64,000 nucleotides of DNA from an uncultured bacterium (GCA_949298795.1 CASFXV010000005.1:25181-89180), one strand, 5' to 3'. Shown: positions 44,024 through 52,494, counted from the stretch's first letter. Notes: generated by a model from the sequence alone, not told the origin. Numbers and translations: made by a program.

Positions 44024-45118
44024 ATGAATAAACGTTTTATTATCGCTTCCGGCGGAACGGGAGGGCATTTTTACCCCGGGTTCGCTTTAGGAAAATTATT
44101 AAACAGCCAAGGAATGAGCGTACTGTTTGTAGTGCGCAAGAATGACCCGGCTATCCAAATCTTGCTGGATAACAAGTTAAAATTCCGCGAGGTGGATTTT
44201 ATCGGCTTCCCACGCGGGATAAACCCGCTTGCTTATTTAAAGTTTACCGCCAAGCTTTGGGGAGCGCTGCACCAAATGAAAAAGGTGATAAAAGATTTTA
44301 AGCCGGACGTCTGCCTGGGAACGGGGGGGTATATTTCTTTCCCGCTCATTTTTCAGGCTTACCGTATGGGCATAAAAACGGTGGTGCATGACTCTAACAC
44401 CAAAATCGGCCTGGCTAATAAAGTGTGCGCCCGGTTTGCGGATTTGTTTTTATTGGGGCTTCCTTCCAAAGAAAAAATAAAAAACACCGTTTTAACCAGC
44501 ACTCCTATCCGCAGTGAGTTTTCCGCCCCAGTGGACCGTAAAAAAATATTAAAAGAGCTGGAGCTAAACCCCCAACAAAAAACCGTGCTTATCTTTGGCG
44601 GAAGCCAAGGGGCAAAGGGGTTAAACGCCGCGGTCATTCAAGCGGTAAAACGCATTGTGTCGGAAAACCAAAACGTACATTTTATTCATATCAGCGGGGA
44701 ACGCTGGTACCAAACCATAAAAAACCAATATGGGCGTACTTTAAATGTATGCGTGCTGCCGTATTCCAATGAAATTTATGAGCTTTTGCAAGCGTGTGAT
44801 TTGGCTATATGCCGCAGCGGCGCCAGCACGCTGGCGGAACTGATTTATTGCCGCAAACCGGCGCTTTTGGTGCCCTATCCGCATGCGGCCGCCAACCACC
44901 AGTATTATAACGCCAAGATATTGCAATCCGTCGGCTGTGCGGTAATTGCGCTGGAAGGGGAGCGTTTAGAAGAGGAAATTTACCAGTTTTTAAACCGCGC
45001 GCTTTTGGTGCAAAACGACGCCATGCTTCGCACCATGACGGAAAATTACGCTAAGCTGGATATCCCCAACCCGCTCCACGCGGCCGAGAATATAGCCGAG
45101 ATTGTAAAAAAGATGTAG
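44024..45118 (+). CDS. murG: UDP-GlcNAc--MurNAc-pentapeptide GlcNAc transferase MurG
   Basis: 364 residues, GT-B fold. The N-terminal loop is SGGTGGHFYPG, with IFGGSQGAKGLNAAV and the donor-binding RSGASTLAELIYC in the C-terminal domain. It makes lipid II at the inner membrane face. It starts directly at the ftsW stop and is the last gene of the cluster: a terminator follows, and no murC, murB, ddl, ftsQ, ftsA or ftsZ is present nearby. Confidence 0.96.
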   Translation: MNKRFIIASGGTGGHFYPGFALGKLLNSQGMSVLFVVRKNDPAIQILLDNKLKFREVDFIGFPRGINPLAYLKFTAKLWGALHQMKKVIKDFKPDVCLGTGGYISFPLIFQAYRMGIKTVVHDSNTKIGLANKVCARFADLFLLGLPSKEKIKNTVLTSTPIRSEFSAPVDRKKILKELELNPQQKTVLIFGGSQGAKGLNAAVIQAVKRIVSENQNVHFIHISGERWYQTIKNQYGRTLNVCVLPYSNEIYELLQACDLAICRSGASTLAELIYCRKPALLVPYPHAAANHQYYNAKILQSVGCAVIALEGERLEEEIYQFLNRALLVQNDAMLRTMTENYAKLDIPNPLHAAENIAEIVKKM

Positions 45119-45137
45119 TTTTTACGTAAGTTTTTAC

Positions 45138-45172
45138 AAAAAAGCCTTGAGGTATCTTCAAGGCTTTTTTTA
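45138..45172 (+). terminator. Terminator of dcw operon
   Basis: AAAAAAGCCTTGA/TCAAGGCTTTTTT with a short loop, 20 bp after murG. Confidence 0.9.
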
Positions 45173-45179
45173 TATGCCG

Positions 45180-45197
45180 CCCCGGCCTAGGCCGGGG
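45180..45197. repeat. Perfect 18-bp palindrome
   Basis: CCCCGGCCTAGGCCGGGG is fully self-complementary, directly after the dcw terminator. The rest of the 45198-45440 stretch shows no gene. Confidence 0.6.
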
Positions 45198-45440
45198 AGA
45201 ATCCCTATTATATCCTTTCAAACAAAAAGCATATGGTTTGTTAAAATTTATGTTTGTTAAAAATAGGTTTCTAAGAGGCAGAGAAGGCCGGCTGCCCCCT
45301 GTACAACGCTACACAGCCCCGGGTTTATATGATTAAAAAAAACGCTCTGCGCCGCAGGGCACTGCCAAAAAGGAAAAAGGCTATTTCTTATGTTTATTGA
45401 CGGGTGGCAGCTACACCCAATACGCCTAAGCCATTTAAAC

Positions 45441-45478
45441 AAAAAGAAACCCCGGGGTTAAAGCCGGGGTTTCTTTTT
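45441..45478. terminator. Terminator of prepilin gene
   Basis: A symmetric 15-bp stem with AGAAACCCCGG on one side and its complement on the other, flanked by A and T runs. It ends the minus-strand prepilin gene and can act both ways. Confidence 0.85.
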
Positions 45479-45492
45479 TCTCAGGTAATATT

Positions 45493-45963
45493 TTATAAAG
45501 CGCCCACAAAGTCCGCCAATTTTTGTCCGTCGGTGGTTCCATCACTTGTAATATTAATACGGTAGTTGGAGCCGCTGTCTTGGTCTGGAATAATCTGCGT
45601 CCATTTAACAATGCATGTGGTGGTACCTTCATCTCTTCTGCAAACATCCACGGTGCAATTGTTTTTTAAAGTAAAAGTGAAGTTTTTGGTGGAAAACACC
45701 TTTCCTCCGTTGGGGTTATCCCAGCGCCCGCCTTGTAAATCAGCATCTAAAGCCGTATTGTCCGTGGGGCAGCCCAAGGTGGGGTTGGCCTGGCGGTAAC
45801 GTTGGATAGAGTCCGTCATGGCTTTAGCATTTAAAAAACCTTCCGTTAAGCGGGCTTTTTCTACAGAAATGGTATATTGCGGCAACGCTACGGAAGACAA
45901 AATGCCGATAATCAATACAACCACTAACAATTCAATTAAGGTAAAACCTTTTGTATTTTGCAT
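45493..45963 (-). CDS. Type IV prepilin-like protein
   Basis: 156 residues. Short leader MQNTKG, then FTLIELLVVVLIIGILSSVA: prepilin peptidase cleavage after Gly6, N-methylated Phe, Glu5 of the mature protein, and the long hydrophobic helix. The globular part has Cys residues suitable for disulfides (CPTDN, NNCTVDVCRR, TTCIV). It is probably a major or minor pilin, or a pseudopilin of a secretion system; no assembly genes are nearby. AAGGAG lies upstream. Divergent from the metal-resistance operon. Confidence 0.92.
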   Translation of the reverse strand: MQNTKGFTLIELLVVVLIIGILSSVALPQYTISVEKARLTEGFLNAKAMTDSIQRYRQANPTLGCPTDNTALDADLQGGRWDNPNGGKVFSTKNFTFTLKNNCTVDVCRRDEGTTTCIVKWTQIIPDQDSGSNYRINITSDGTTDGQKLADFVGAL

Positions 45964-46047
45964 GGCAATTCTCCTTACTTTCTATAAAAATCTGCTTACA
46001 CTGTATAGTATAATAAAAAGCTTTAACAAGGCAAGCCCAAAAATAGA

Positions 46048-46075
46048 TTGACAAACGCTTAAAAAAATATATAAT
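46048..46075 (+). promoter_or_regulatory. Consensus promoter of metal-efflux operon
   Basis: TTGACA (46048-46053), a 16-bp spacer and TATAAT (46070-46075). It is the only full -35/-10 consensus pair noticed in the window, and it fits a strong promoter held off by a repressor. Confidence 0.85.
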
Positions 46076-46077
46076 AA

Positions 46078-46099
46078 TATATGAACATATATTCATATA
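46078..46099. promoter_or_regulatory. ArsR/SmtB-type operator
   Basis: Inverted repeat TATATGAA-CATATA-TTCATATA with perfect 8-bp arms. It overlaps the predicted transcription start. The TGAA...TTCA form matches known SmtB/ArsR-family operators. Autoregulation by the next gene is inferred. Confidence 0.8.
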
Positions 46100-46115
46100 T
46101 TTGAGGTTTTTCATT

Positions 46116-46490
46116 ATGGCAAATTCAAAAAAACCAGAAGCTTTTTCCGTTTGCGCCAATCCGCAGGCGCATCAAATAGCGGCCAAGGCCCTTAAACAAA
46201 ATCCTCCGCAGGAAGAAGAACTGTGCGACTTGGCGGACTTGTTTAAAGCGTTTGCGGATTCTTCCAGAATAAAAATTTTGTGGGCGCTTAGCGCTTCGGA
46301 ATTTTGCGTGTGTGACTTGGCCGGCGCGTTAAAAATGACTCAATCCGCCGTATCCCACCAGCTGCGCCTGCTAAAACAAAGCAGATTGGTTAAAAGCCGC
46401 CGCCAGGGCCAAAGCATGATCTATTTTTTGGCGGACGAACACGTTAAAAAAGTGTTTAGCCTAGGGTTAGAACACGTGAGGGAAAAATGA
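46116..46490 (+). CDS. ArsR/SmtB-family metal-sensing repressor
   Basis: 124 residues, winged helix. Helix alpha-3 carries FC64VC66DL, the CxC metal site of CadC/ArsR types, and the C-terminal helix alpha-5 has Asp107, His109, His120 and Glu123 with exactly the spacing of the SmtB zinc site. The recognition helix is TQSAVSHQLRLLKQ. It probably represses itself and the ATPase until Zn, Cd or Pb binds. The start at 46116 follows TTGAGG; a TTG at 46101 is an alternative. It overlaps the ATPase gene by 4 bp. Confidence 0.88.
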   Translation: MANSKKPEAFSVCANPQAHQIAAKALKQNPPQEEELCDLADLFKAFADSSRIKILWALSASEFCVCDLAGALKMTQSAVSHQLRLLKQSRLVKSRRQGQSMIYFLADEHVKKVFSLGLEHVREK

Positions 46491-48409
46491 ACCATTCTCA
46501 TCAACACAGCTGCGGCTGCTGCGGGGGGAAAACCCCGTGCGCCTTGCCGCAAAATTATCATTTTAAACACCTGGCGGCGGAAAAATATCCGCTGATGGCG
46601 GCTGGCGTGTTGTTTGCATTTTCTTTCTTTTTTAATGAGCTGAAAAACATACAATTTGCTTTGTGTTTTTTAGCTTGGTTTTTGGCCGGGAAAGAAGTGC
46701 TGTTTCATGCGGTTGCCAACTTTAAAAAAGGCAAAGTGTTAGATGAAAATTTTTTAATGACCATTGCTACAGTAGGCGCTTTTGTGCTGGGGCAATACCC
46801 GGAAGCGGCCGCCGTCATGATTTTTTATCAAGTGGGGGAAAGTTTTCAAGAATACGCCGCCGGCAGTTCCCGCCGCAGCATTAAAGCCCTTTTGGATATG
46901 CGCCCGCCTTTTGCCCGCGTGCAGCAAGGGGATAAATGGCAAAAAGTAAATCCTCAAAAAGTGCTTCCCGGCAGCTTAATAGCCGTGCATAGCGGGGAAA
47001 AAATCCCGCTGGACGGAACGGTCATAGAGGGGGAGGCCTATGTGGACACCTCCGCCTTGACGGGTGAGGCCGTCCCCCGCCGTTTGTGCCAAGGAGCAAC
47101 CGCCCTGGGCGGATTTATTTGCAAGGACGGAAAACTAATCATAAAAGTTCTGCGCCCGTATGACCAAAGCGCCGGCGCCAAAATATTGCAACTCGTAGAA
47201 CACGCCGCTTCCAAAAAAGCCAAGACGGAAAGTTTTATATCCCGCTTTGCCCGCTGGTATACCCCTTTGGTGGTGGGGGCGGCCGTGGCGGTGGCTGTTC
47301 TTGCGCCCCTATTGTTGCCAGGGGCCGAATACAAAGTATGGTTATACCGCGCCTTGGTATTTTTGGTCATTTCCTGTCCGTGCGCGTTGGTGTTGTCCGT
47401 TCCGTTAGGTTTTTTTGGCGGGATTGGAGGCATGGCAAAAAACGGCATATTGGTAAAAGGGGGAAACTATGTGGAGGCGTTATCTCGCGTAGGGTTGCTG
47501 GCTGCTGACAAAACCGGTACGCTTACCCAAGGAGTGTTTGAAGTGTCTTTCATTAAAACAAACGGCCTGCCGGAAGAAGAACTGTTGGAAATCTGCGCGC
47601 TGGCGGAACACGCCTCCTCCCACCCCATTGCCAAAGCGTTACTGCGCGCCTGGGGAAAAGAATTAGACGTTTCCCGCGTGAGCCATATTCAAGAAACAGC
47701 CGGGCTGGGCGTAAGCGCCAAAGTGGACGGACAAAAAGTATTAATAGGCAAACTTTCTTTTTTACAATCCCAAGGTGTTAAAGAAATAATACCTGCCGCA
47801 AATGCGCTGTATTGCGCTATAAACGGCCGTTTTGCGGGAGTGATAATCATAGAAGATAAGCTAAAAAAAGACGCTCAGCAGGCTGTTTTTACTTTAAAAA
47901 AACAAGGTGTAAAACAGATTGTGCTATTAACCGGGGATAATGCTTCCAGCGCCCAAAAAATATGCCAAGAAGTTGGCGCTGACGCTTGTTACGCGGATTT
48001 GCTTCCCGCAGACAAAGTAACGCAGCTGGAAAAGCTGAAAGCGGCCTTGCCTGCCAAGTACACCTTAGCGTTTGCGGGGGACGGAATAAACGACGCCCCC
48101 GTCTTAGCCCGGGCGGACGTGGGGATAGCCATGGGCGCGCTGGGGAGCGACGCCGCCGTAGAAGCCGCCGACGTGGTGTTAATGAGCGACGAACCTGTCA
48201 AAATTCCCCAGGCGGTTGCTTGCGCCCGGTTTACGTTGCGTATCGTCCGGCAAAATATTTGGATAGCGTTGGGAATAAAAACAGTTATTTTGTTGCTGGG
48301 GCTGACCGGACACGCAAACTTGTGGGAAGCCGTATTTGCCGATGTGGGCGTATCGGTAGCCGCCGTTTTAAATTCATGCAGGCCGTTAACATACAAACCG
48401 CGTGTATAA
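46487..48409 (+). CDS. P1B-type heavy-metal ATPase (Zn/Cd/Pb export)
   Basis: 640 residues. It has SC297PC299 in TM6, phosphorylation site D341KTGT, HASSHPIAKAL and GDGINDAPVLARADVG. Lys598 in TM7 (GIKTV) and Asp619 in TM8 (FADVG) have the 21-residue spacing of ZntA Lys693 and Asp714, placing it in the Zn2+/Cd2+/Pb2+ subgroup rather than the copper one. It lacks an HMA domain; instead the N-terminus has a His/Cys-rich HSHQHSCGCCGGKTPC stretch that may bind metal. Translationally coupled to its regulator. Confidence 0.93.
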   Translation: MNHSHQHSCGCCGGKTPCALPQNYHFKHLAAEKYPLMAAGVLFAFSFFFNELKNIQFALCFLAWFLAGKEVLFHAVANFKKGKVLDENFLMTIATVGAFVLGQYPEAAAVMIFYQVGESFQEYAAGSSRRSIKALLDMRPPFARVQQGDKWQKVNPQKVLPGSLIAVHSGEKIPLDGTVIEGEAYVDTSALTGEAVPRRLCQGATALGGFICKDGKLIIKVLRPYDQSAGAKILQLVEHAASKKAKTESFISRFARWYTPLVVGAAVAVAVLAPLLLPGAEYKVWLYRALVFLVISCPCALVLSVPLGFFGGIGGMAKNGILVKGGNYVEALSRVGLLAADKTGTLTQGVFEVSFIKTNGLPEEELLEICALAEHASSHPIAKALLRAWGKELDVSRVSHIQETAGLGVSAKVDGQKVLIGKLSFLQSQGVKEIIPAANALYCAINGRFAGVIIIEDKLKKDAQQAVFTLKKQGVKQIVLLTGDNASSAQKICQEVGADACYADLLPADKVTQLEKLKAALPAKYTLAFAGDGINDAPVLARADVGIAMGALGSDAAVEAADVVLMSDEPVKIPQAVACARFTLRIVRQNIWIALGIKTVILLLGLTGHANLWEAVFADVGVSVAAVLNSCRPLTYKPRV

Positions 48410-48410
48410 A

Positions 48411-48434
48411 ATAAAACCCCGCCGTCAGGCGGGG
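48411..48434 (-). terminator. Terminator of repeat-protein gene
   Basis: CCCCGCC/GGCGGGG with a 4-nt loop and, on the minus strand, a TTTTAT run. It sits 9 bp past the minus-strand stop at 48444. Confidence 0.8.
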
Positions 48435-48443
48435 AATACGGGA

Positions 48444-49382
48444 TTATAAATGGGGCCAACCACTACTAAAAGGCTTTGCGGGGGAGTTATACCCCGGCTC
48501 AAACAAAAAGTACGCATTATATTTGGGTTCAAAACGAAAGTAAAGAGGTTTAGAACTTTTCACCGTCAAAATGCCGTGTTCTGCTTGTTGAAGCGGATTT
48601 TCTTTCATAGCCGAAGCGTAGGCTTTTGCGTCCGCCAAATGAAAAAACCACATATCCGGCACCGGGGAAAAACCGGTTATTTTATGGTCCTGTATACGCA
48701 TTTGGTAGCCTAATTGCCGGGCTCGGCAGTAGTCCCTGGCGGAAAGAGAAGAATGGAATTCCACCCCAAGCTGCGGAATATAAGAAACAATTTTTCCATC
48801 TTTTACCTGCGGGTTTAAACCCTCCTTGCTGGTTTGTACATACATATTGGCGGAGGACATTGTTTTTAACCATACCCCTTCTTCAGGAGAGATACCCGTT
48901 ATATGGCCTTGTTTAATTTCTACCTGATAACCTTGCTTAACCGCCTGCACATATTCCTGCGCCTGCCAAACAGAATTTAAAAAAACGCCTTTTACCGGGC
49001 AAAAACCATGCACCCTAAAAGATTTAACCACCACGCTGTAATAATTGTTTTTAACGGCGTAAATAAAAGCGGAAACATCGCTCTGGGAGGCTAATTTTAC
49101 ACCCGCCGCAGAAACAAAATATTGCTTGCCGTCTGCTATAACAGGCGTAAAATTTAATTGTTCTTTAGAAATGGAAGACAAGAGTTTTTGGCGCGGGCGC
49201 GCGGTTCGTTCCAAGCGCATTAAAAGGTTTTTTTGCAAAACGGAAACTTTAGCCGAAGATTCCGCCAAAGCGGGAATTAGCTTTTGCCCGCCTCTTTTTA
49301 CAATTCCCTGAGCGTGGCAAAATTCAAAAGGCAGGCTAAGTAACACACAAACCAAACAACCCTGTAATTTACGGTAGAACAT
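48444..49382 (-). CDS. Secreted protein with five 37-residue tandem repeats
   Basis: 312 residues. A signal peptide (MFYRKLQGCLVCVLLSLPFE, cleavage near HAQ) is followed by a basic region, then five repeats beginning at residues 94, 132, 169, 206 and 243. Each reads roughly G-V/M-x-hydrophobic, then an Ala-rich helix with Tyr, then K/R-Q-G-Y, then H-x-I-T-G-F/I-S-P (for example GHITGISPEEGVWL and HKITGFSPVPDMWF). The C-terminus has two FRFEP/LFEPGY motifs. No known domain is recognised. GGGGGAG precedes the ATG and the promoter has a CCAAAGAGCCC box. Confidence 0.78.
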   Translation of the reverse strand: MFYRKLQGCLVCVLLSLPFEFCHAQGIVKRGGQKLIPALAESSAKVSVLQKNLLMRLERTARPRQKLLSSISKEQLNFTPVIADGKQYFVSAAGVKLASQSDVSAFIYAVKNNYYSVVVKSFRVHGFCPVKGVFLNSVWQAQEYVQAVKQGYQVEIKQGHITGISPEEGVWLKTMSSANMYVQTSKEGLNPQVKDGKIVSYIPQLGVEFHSSLSARDYCRARQLGYQMRIQDHKITGFSPVPDMWFFHLADAKAYASAMKENPLQQAEHGILTVKSSKPLYFRFEPKYNAYFLFEPGYNSPAKPFSSGWPHL

Positions 49383-49415
49383 AACTCCCCCTTAAAGCAT
49401 GATGTCTATACATAT

Positions 49416-49453
49416 TTTATAAGAAGCTTTGCATAAATACATGGGCTCTTTGG
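49416..49453 (-). promoter_or_regulatory. Promoter with CCAAAGAGCCC box
   Basis: CCAAAGAGCCC (49443-49453, minus strand) lies 21 bp upstream of TATAAA (49416-49421). Two further partial copies (GCCAAAGAGGGCC and GTCCAAAGCCC) lie just upstream. Confidence 0.55.
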
Positions 49454-49490
49454 CCCTCTTTGGCATAGGGCTTTGGACCTATAAAGATAT

Positions 49491-49516
49491 CCCCGGCAAA
49501 GCGGCAGCCGGGGAAT
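49491..49516 (-). terminator. Hairpin after secreted-protein gene
   Basis: CCCCGGC/GCCGGGG with a 9-nt loop. Only a weak T-rich tail follows on the minus strand. Confidence 0.45.
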
Positions 49517-49547
49517 AAAAACAGGTAAACTTATGCGGATTGATCCG

Positions 49548-50105
49548 TTACAGTTGGTGATGATATAGCTCTTTATAGTTTAAAAACCCGTATTTGGTTT
49601 CCAGCGTGTTTTCCAACAATTGGTAAGCCGGGTGATTGGCTTTATGCACCAGGCAGTTTGCATACAGCCAAGCTACATAGTAGGCAGTCATGTCATTGGG
49701 AGTACCGTTTATTTTTTGCGCGTACAGTTGGGCATAACGGATATTCTTTTCCAGCCATTTTTCCATTAAGAGCTGGGCCTTTTTATCTTTGGGGTTTACC
49801 AGTTTGGCCGCCGCCCTTGCCAACGGGTAAAGTTGCGCTTCATTTATTTGAGTAGGAAGTGATAAACTTAGAATATTATTTTGTAATAATAGTATTTGAG
49901 CTTGTTGCTTTAAGAAAGCGTTAGCCGTTTTCCTATTTAATGTTTTTACTAATTTGGAATACTTTTTGCCATTTAACAGCGTCTTGGAAAGCTCTATTTT
50001 GCTTCCATTGCGCTGGGCGGATTTAACCGCTTTTCTTATCAGGCCTTGCGCCTGAAGTGAAAAAGACAGGCAAATCAAGCCTACAATTAAATATATTTTA
50101 TGCAT
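49548..50105 (-). CDS. Small secreted protein
   Basis: 185 residues from the ATG at 50105, chosen because CAGGAG lies 9 bp upstream and a signal peptide follows at once (MHKIYLIVGLICLSFSLQAQ). An in-frame ATG at 50213 would add a leader without signal character. The mature protein is basic and helical, with a Lys-rich N-terminal half and Ala/Tyr-rich C-terminal helices (AYYVAWLYANCLVHKAN). Its N-terminus (AQGLIRKAVKSAQRNG) resembles the post-signal region of the repeat protein upstream. Function unknown. Confidence 0.7.
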   Translation of the reverse strand: MHKIYLIVGLICLSFSLQAQGLIRKAVKSAQRNGSKIELSKTLLNGKKYSKLVKTLNRKTANAFLKQQAQILLLQNNILSLSLPTQINEAQLYPLARAAAKLVNPKDKKAQLLMEKWLEKNIRYAQLYAQKINGTPNDMTAYYVAWLYANCLVHKANHPAYQLLENTLETKYGFLNYKELYHHQL

Positions 50106-50129
50106 ACTAAATTCTCCTGGAATACGTTT

Positions 50130-50168
50130 ATTATATAAAGCTGTTTTGGGGCGGGCATGGGTCTTTGG
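50130..50168 (-). promoter_or_regulatory. Promoter with CCAAAGACCC box
   Basis: CCAAAGACCC (50159-50168, minus strand) lies 23 bp upstream of TATAAT (50130-50135). Confidence 0.55.
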
Positions 50169-50217
50169 TCCTAAACCTGTTATTTTTTTAGTCCTATGTT
50201 TACACCATGGCACTTAA

Positions 50218-50249
50218 ATAAAATACCCGGAGTTTATTCATTCCGGGTA
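50218..50249 (-). terminator. Terminator of tyrS-mltG
   Basis: On the minus strand ACCCGGA/TCCGGGT with a loop of about 10 nt is followed by ATTTTATTT. Confidence 0.75.
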
Positions 50250-50276
50250 TGTGTGTAAAACGTAAAACGCAGCGTT

Positions 50277-51245
50277 CTATTCCAGCCCGCGTATGCGGCG
50301 TATATTGCGTTTGTGCTGGTCAAAGGTAGGGCTGAAGACATGCCGCCCGGTATTATCGGCCACAAAGTACAGATTGTCAAAATTAGGTTCCGGGTTTAAT
50401 ACCCCTAAAATAGACTCATAGCTGGGGTTACAAATAGGCCCGGGCGGAAGACCCGCATTACGGTACGTATTATAGGGGGATTTGGTTTTTAAGTCTTTAT
50501 ACGTAAGGCCCTTTTTCCAGTAGCGGTTTTCTTTGGTGTTAAAACCCAGCGCGTACTGGACGGTAGGGTCCGCCTCCAAGCGTTTGCCTATTTTTAAACG
50601 GTTTAAATACACGGCGGCAATTTTGGGGCGCTCGTCATGATGAATGGCTTCCCGCTCCACAATAGAGGCCAAGGTAAGAATTTCTTTTTCAGATAGTTTA
50701 GACGGATACTTAAGAAACAGCGGCAAAATGCGCTGTTCGTACTGGGCCGTCATTTCCGCCACTACTTTTTGCGCGGGAGTATTTTCTGAAAATAAATAGG
50801 TGGACGGGTATAACTTGCCTTCCAAATCCCGTTCCCGCACAATGGATAAAAATTCATTTCCGTCCGTTATGCCTTTTTCAGAAAGGGCTTCGGCTATTTC
50901 TTCGCTCCGCCAGCCTTCCAGCACGGTTAGGCGTTCATAGTGGGTACAGCGCCCGCTTTTAATGCAGTTGATTACTTCAAAGCTGGGGGTGTTTTTGCGC
51001 AGGTCAAACTTGCCGGCCTTTAAATCTTTGGCCGAAGACGTAAGCCGCAGCAATATTCTAAACGCCAGGGGGTTTTTAATTACCCCGGCTTCTTTTAATT
51101 CCTGCGCGACCTCCGCCCCGCTTTGCCCGGGGCGTATGGTAAACGTAATCAGTTCTCCTTTATCCCAGGAGAACATCTTTACCAGCCACAGCACGCTTAT
51201 CAAAAAAAGAAAGCAGATTAAAAAGAATATAAGAAGCCGTTTCAT
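50277..51245 (-). CDS. mltG: Endolytic murein transglycosylase MltG
   Basis: 322 residues. One N-terminal TM (LLIFFLICFLFLISVLWLV), a LysM-like region, then the YceG domain with LASIVEREA (catalytic Glu), AAVYLNRLKIGKRLEADPTVQ and YNTYRNAGLPPGPICNPS. It cuts nascent glycan strands in the periplasm and sets their length. It lies 4 bp downstream of tyrS. Confidence 0.95.
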   Translation of the reverse strand: MKRLLIFFLICFLFLISVLWLVKMFSWDKGELITFTIRPGQSGAEVAQELKEAGVIKNPLAFRILLRLTSSAKDLKAGKFDLRKNTPSFEVINCIKSGRCTHYERLTVLEGWRSEEIAEALSEKGITDGNEFLSIVRERDLEGKLYPSTYLFSENTPAQKVVAEMTAQYEQRILPLFLKYPSKLSEKEILTLASIVEREAIHHDERPKIAAVYLNRLKIGKRLEADPTVQYALGFNTKENRYWKKGLTYKDLKTKSPYNTYRNAGLPPGPICNPSYESILGVLNPEPNFDNLYFVADNTGRHVFSPTFDQHKRNIRRIRGLE

Positions 51246-51249
51246 CCGT

Positions 51250-52410
51250 CTATTTCACCAATTTTAAGAAAGTGCGCCGCCCAATTTGCAGCACGGCCCC
51301 GTTTTCAAACGAGAGGGGAGCGTCTTGCTCCGCCTTTACCCCGTTTAAACGCACGGCGCCTTGTTCAATTAACGCGCGGGCCTTGTTTTTGCTTTGGGCC
51401 GCGCCCGCCGCAAAAATAACGGCAGATAAAAGGGCTCCTTCCTGCGGTTTAAATTCGGGCATTTCGTCCGGGTTTTGCTTTTTGGAGAAGACCTGCTCAA
51501 AATTGGCCCGGGCGGCCTTGGCGGCCTCTTCACCGTGGAAACGGCTGGTAAGCAGCCCCGCCAGCTGTTTTTTGGCTTCCATGGGGTGCATGGCTTTTAC
51601 TTGGGCCATATCGGCGGAGGTTAACAGCTCGTAATAAGAAATCATCAGCTCGTCGGATATAGACATAATTTTGCCAAACATATCGTTAGGCTGGTCGTTC
51701 AGCCCCACATAATTGCCGTAAGATTTGGACATTTTTTTCACCCCGTCTATACCCACCAGCAGCGGCACCGTAATGGCCACTTGGGGTTCCTGCCCGTTGT
51801 TTTTCTGCAGCTGGCGGCCTACCAGCAAGTTAAATATTTGGTCCGTTCCGCCCAGTTCCACGTCCGCCTGTAAGGCTACGGAGTCCTGCCCCTGGAACAA
51901 GCTGTAGAGCACTTCCAACAGGCTGATGGGGTTTCCGTCCGCCATGCGTTTTTTGAAATCTTCGCGTTCCAATACCTGCGCCACGGTTACTTTTTGCAAG
52001 GTTTGCATCAGGCCCTTGCCGGAAACAAACGGGTCCAGCCATTCGCTGTTAAAGCGCACTTCGGTTTTGGCCGGGTCCAGCACTTTAAAAGCTTGGTCCG
52101 TATAGGTTTTGGCGTTTTCTAAAATTTTCTCACGGGGAAGGACGGGGCGGGTGGAATCGCGGCCGGACGGGTCCCCCACGGCGGCCGTAAAGTCACCTAT
52201 CACCAAAATGGCTTTATGCCCCAAATCCTGAAAACGGCGCAGTAAAGAAAGCACTACGCTGTGGCCCAGGTGCAGGTCCGCACTGGTGGGATCACAGCCC
52301 AGTTTAATGGTCAAAGTTTTGCCGCTTTCCAATTTTTTGGCTAGATCAGCCTTGGATACAACATCCACGCAGCCGCGCGTTAAAAAATTAATTTGTTCGT
52401 CAATCGTCAT
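51250..52410 (-). CDS. tyrS: Tyrosyl-tRNA synthetase
   Basis: 386 residues, class I. HIGH-type motif HLGH in KLGCDPTSADLHLGHSVVL, KMSKSYGNYVGL as KMSKS, and a C-terminal S4 RNA-binding domain (NKARALIEQGAVRLNG). It belongs to the TyrRS form with KMSKS common in many Gram-negatives. It charges tRNA-Tyr. It forms an operon with mltG. Confidence 0.96.
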   Translation of the reverse strand: MTIDEQINFLTRGCVDVVSKADLAKKLESGKTLTIKLGCDPTSADLHLGHSVVLSLLRRFQDLGHKAILVIGDFTAAVGDPSGRDSTRPVLPREKILENAKTYTDQAFKVLDPAKTEVRFNSEWLDPFVSGKGLMQTLQKVTVAQVLEREDFKKRMADGNPISLLEVLYSLFQGQDSVALQADVELGGTDQIFNLLVGRQLQKNNGQEPQVAITVPLLVGIDGVKKMSKSYGNYVGLNDQPNDMFGKIMSISDELMISYYELLTSADMAQVKAMHPMEAKKQLAGLLTSRFHGEEAAKAARANFEQVFSKKQNPDEMPEFKPQEGALLSAVIFAAGAAQSKNKARALIEQGAVRLNGVKAEQDAPLSFENGAVLQIGRRTFLKLVK

Positions 52411-52462
52411 TTAAATAATCTCCAAAACGGGTATTACTAATATTTTACCATATACAAACTAA

Positions 52463-52489
52463 AACCGCCTGCTTTGGCAGGCGGTAAAA
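52463..52489 (-). terminator. Terminator of DUF805 gene
   Basis: CCGCCTGC/GCAGGCGG with a CAAA loop followed on the minus strand by TTTTAG. Confidence 0.8.
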
Positions 52490-52494
52490 AGTGT

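Noticed and set aside
46754..47448. Minus-strand frames inside the P-type ATPase
   Set aside because: Shadow frames of a gene whose catalytic motifs are all on the plus strand.
48450..49311. Plus-strand frames opposite the repeat protein
   Set aside because: They mirror the minus-strand coding sequence, which has signal peptide, repeats, promoter and terminator.
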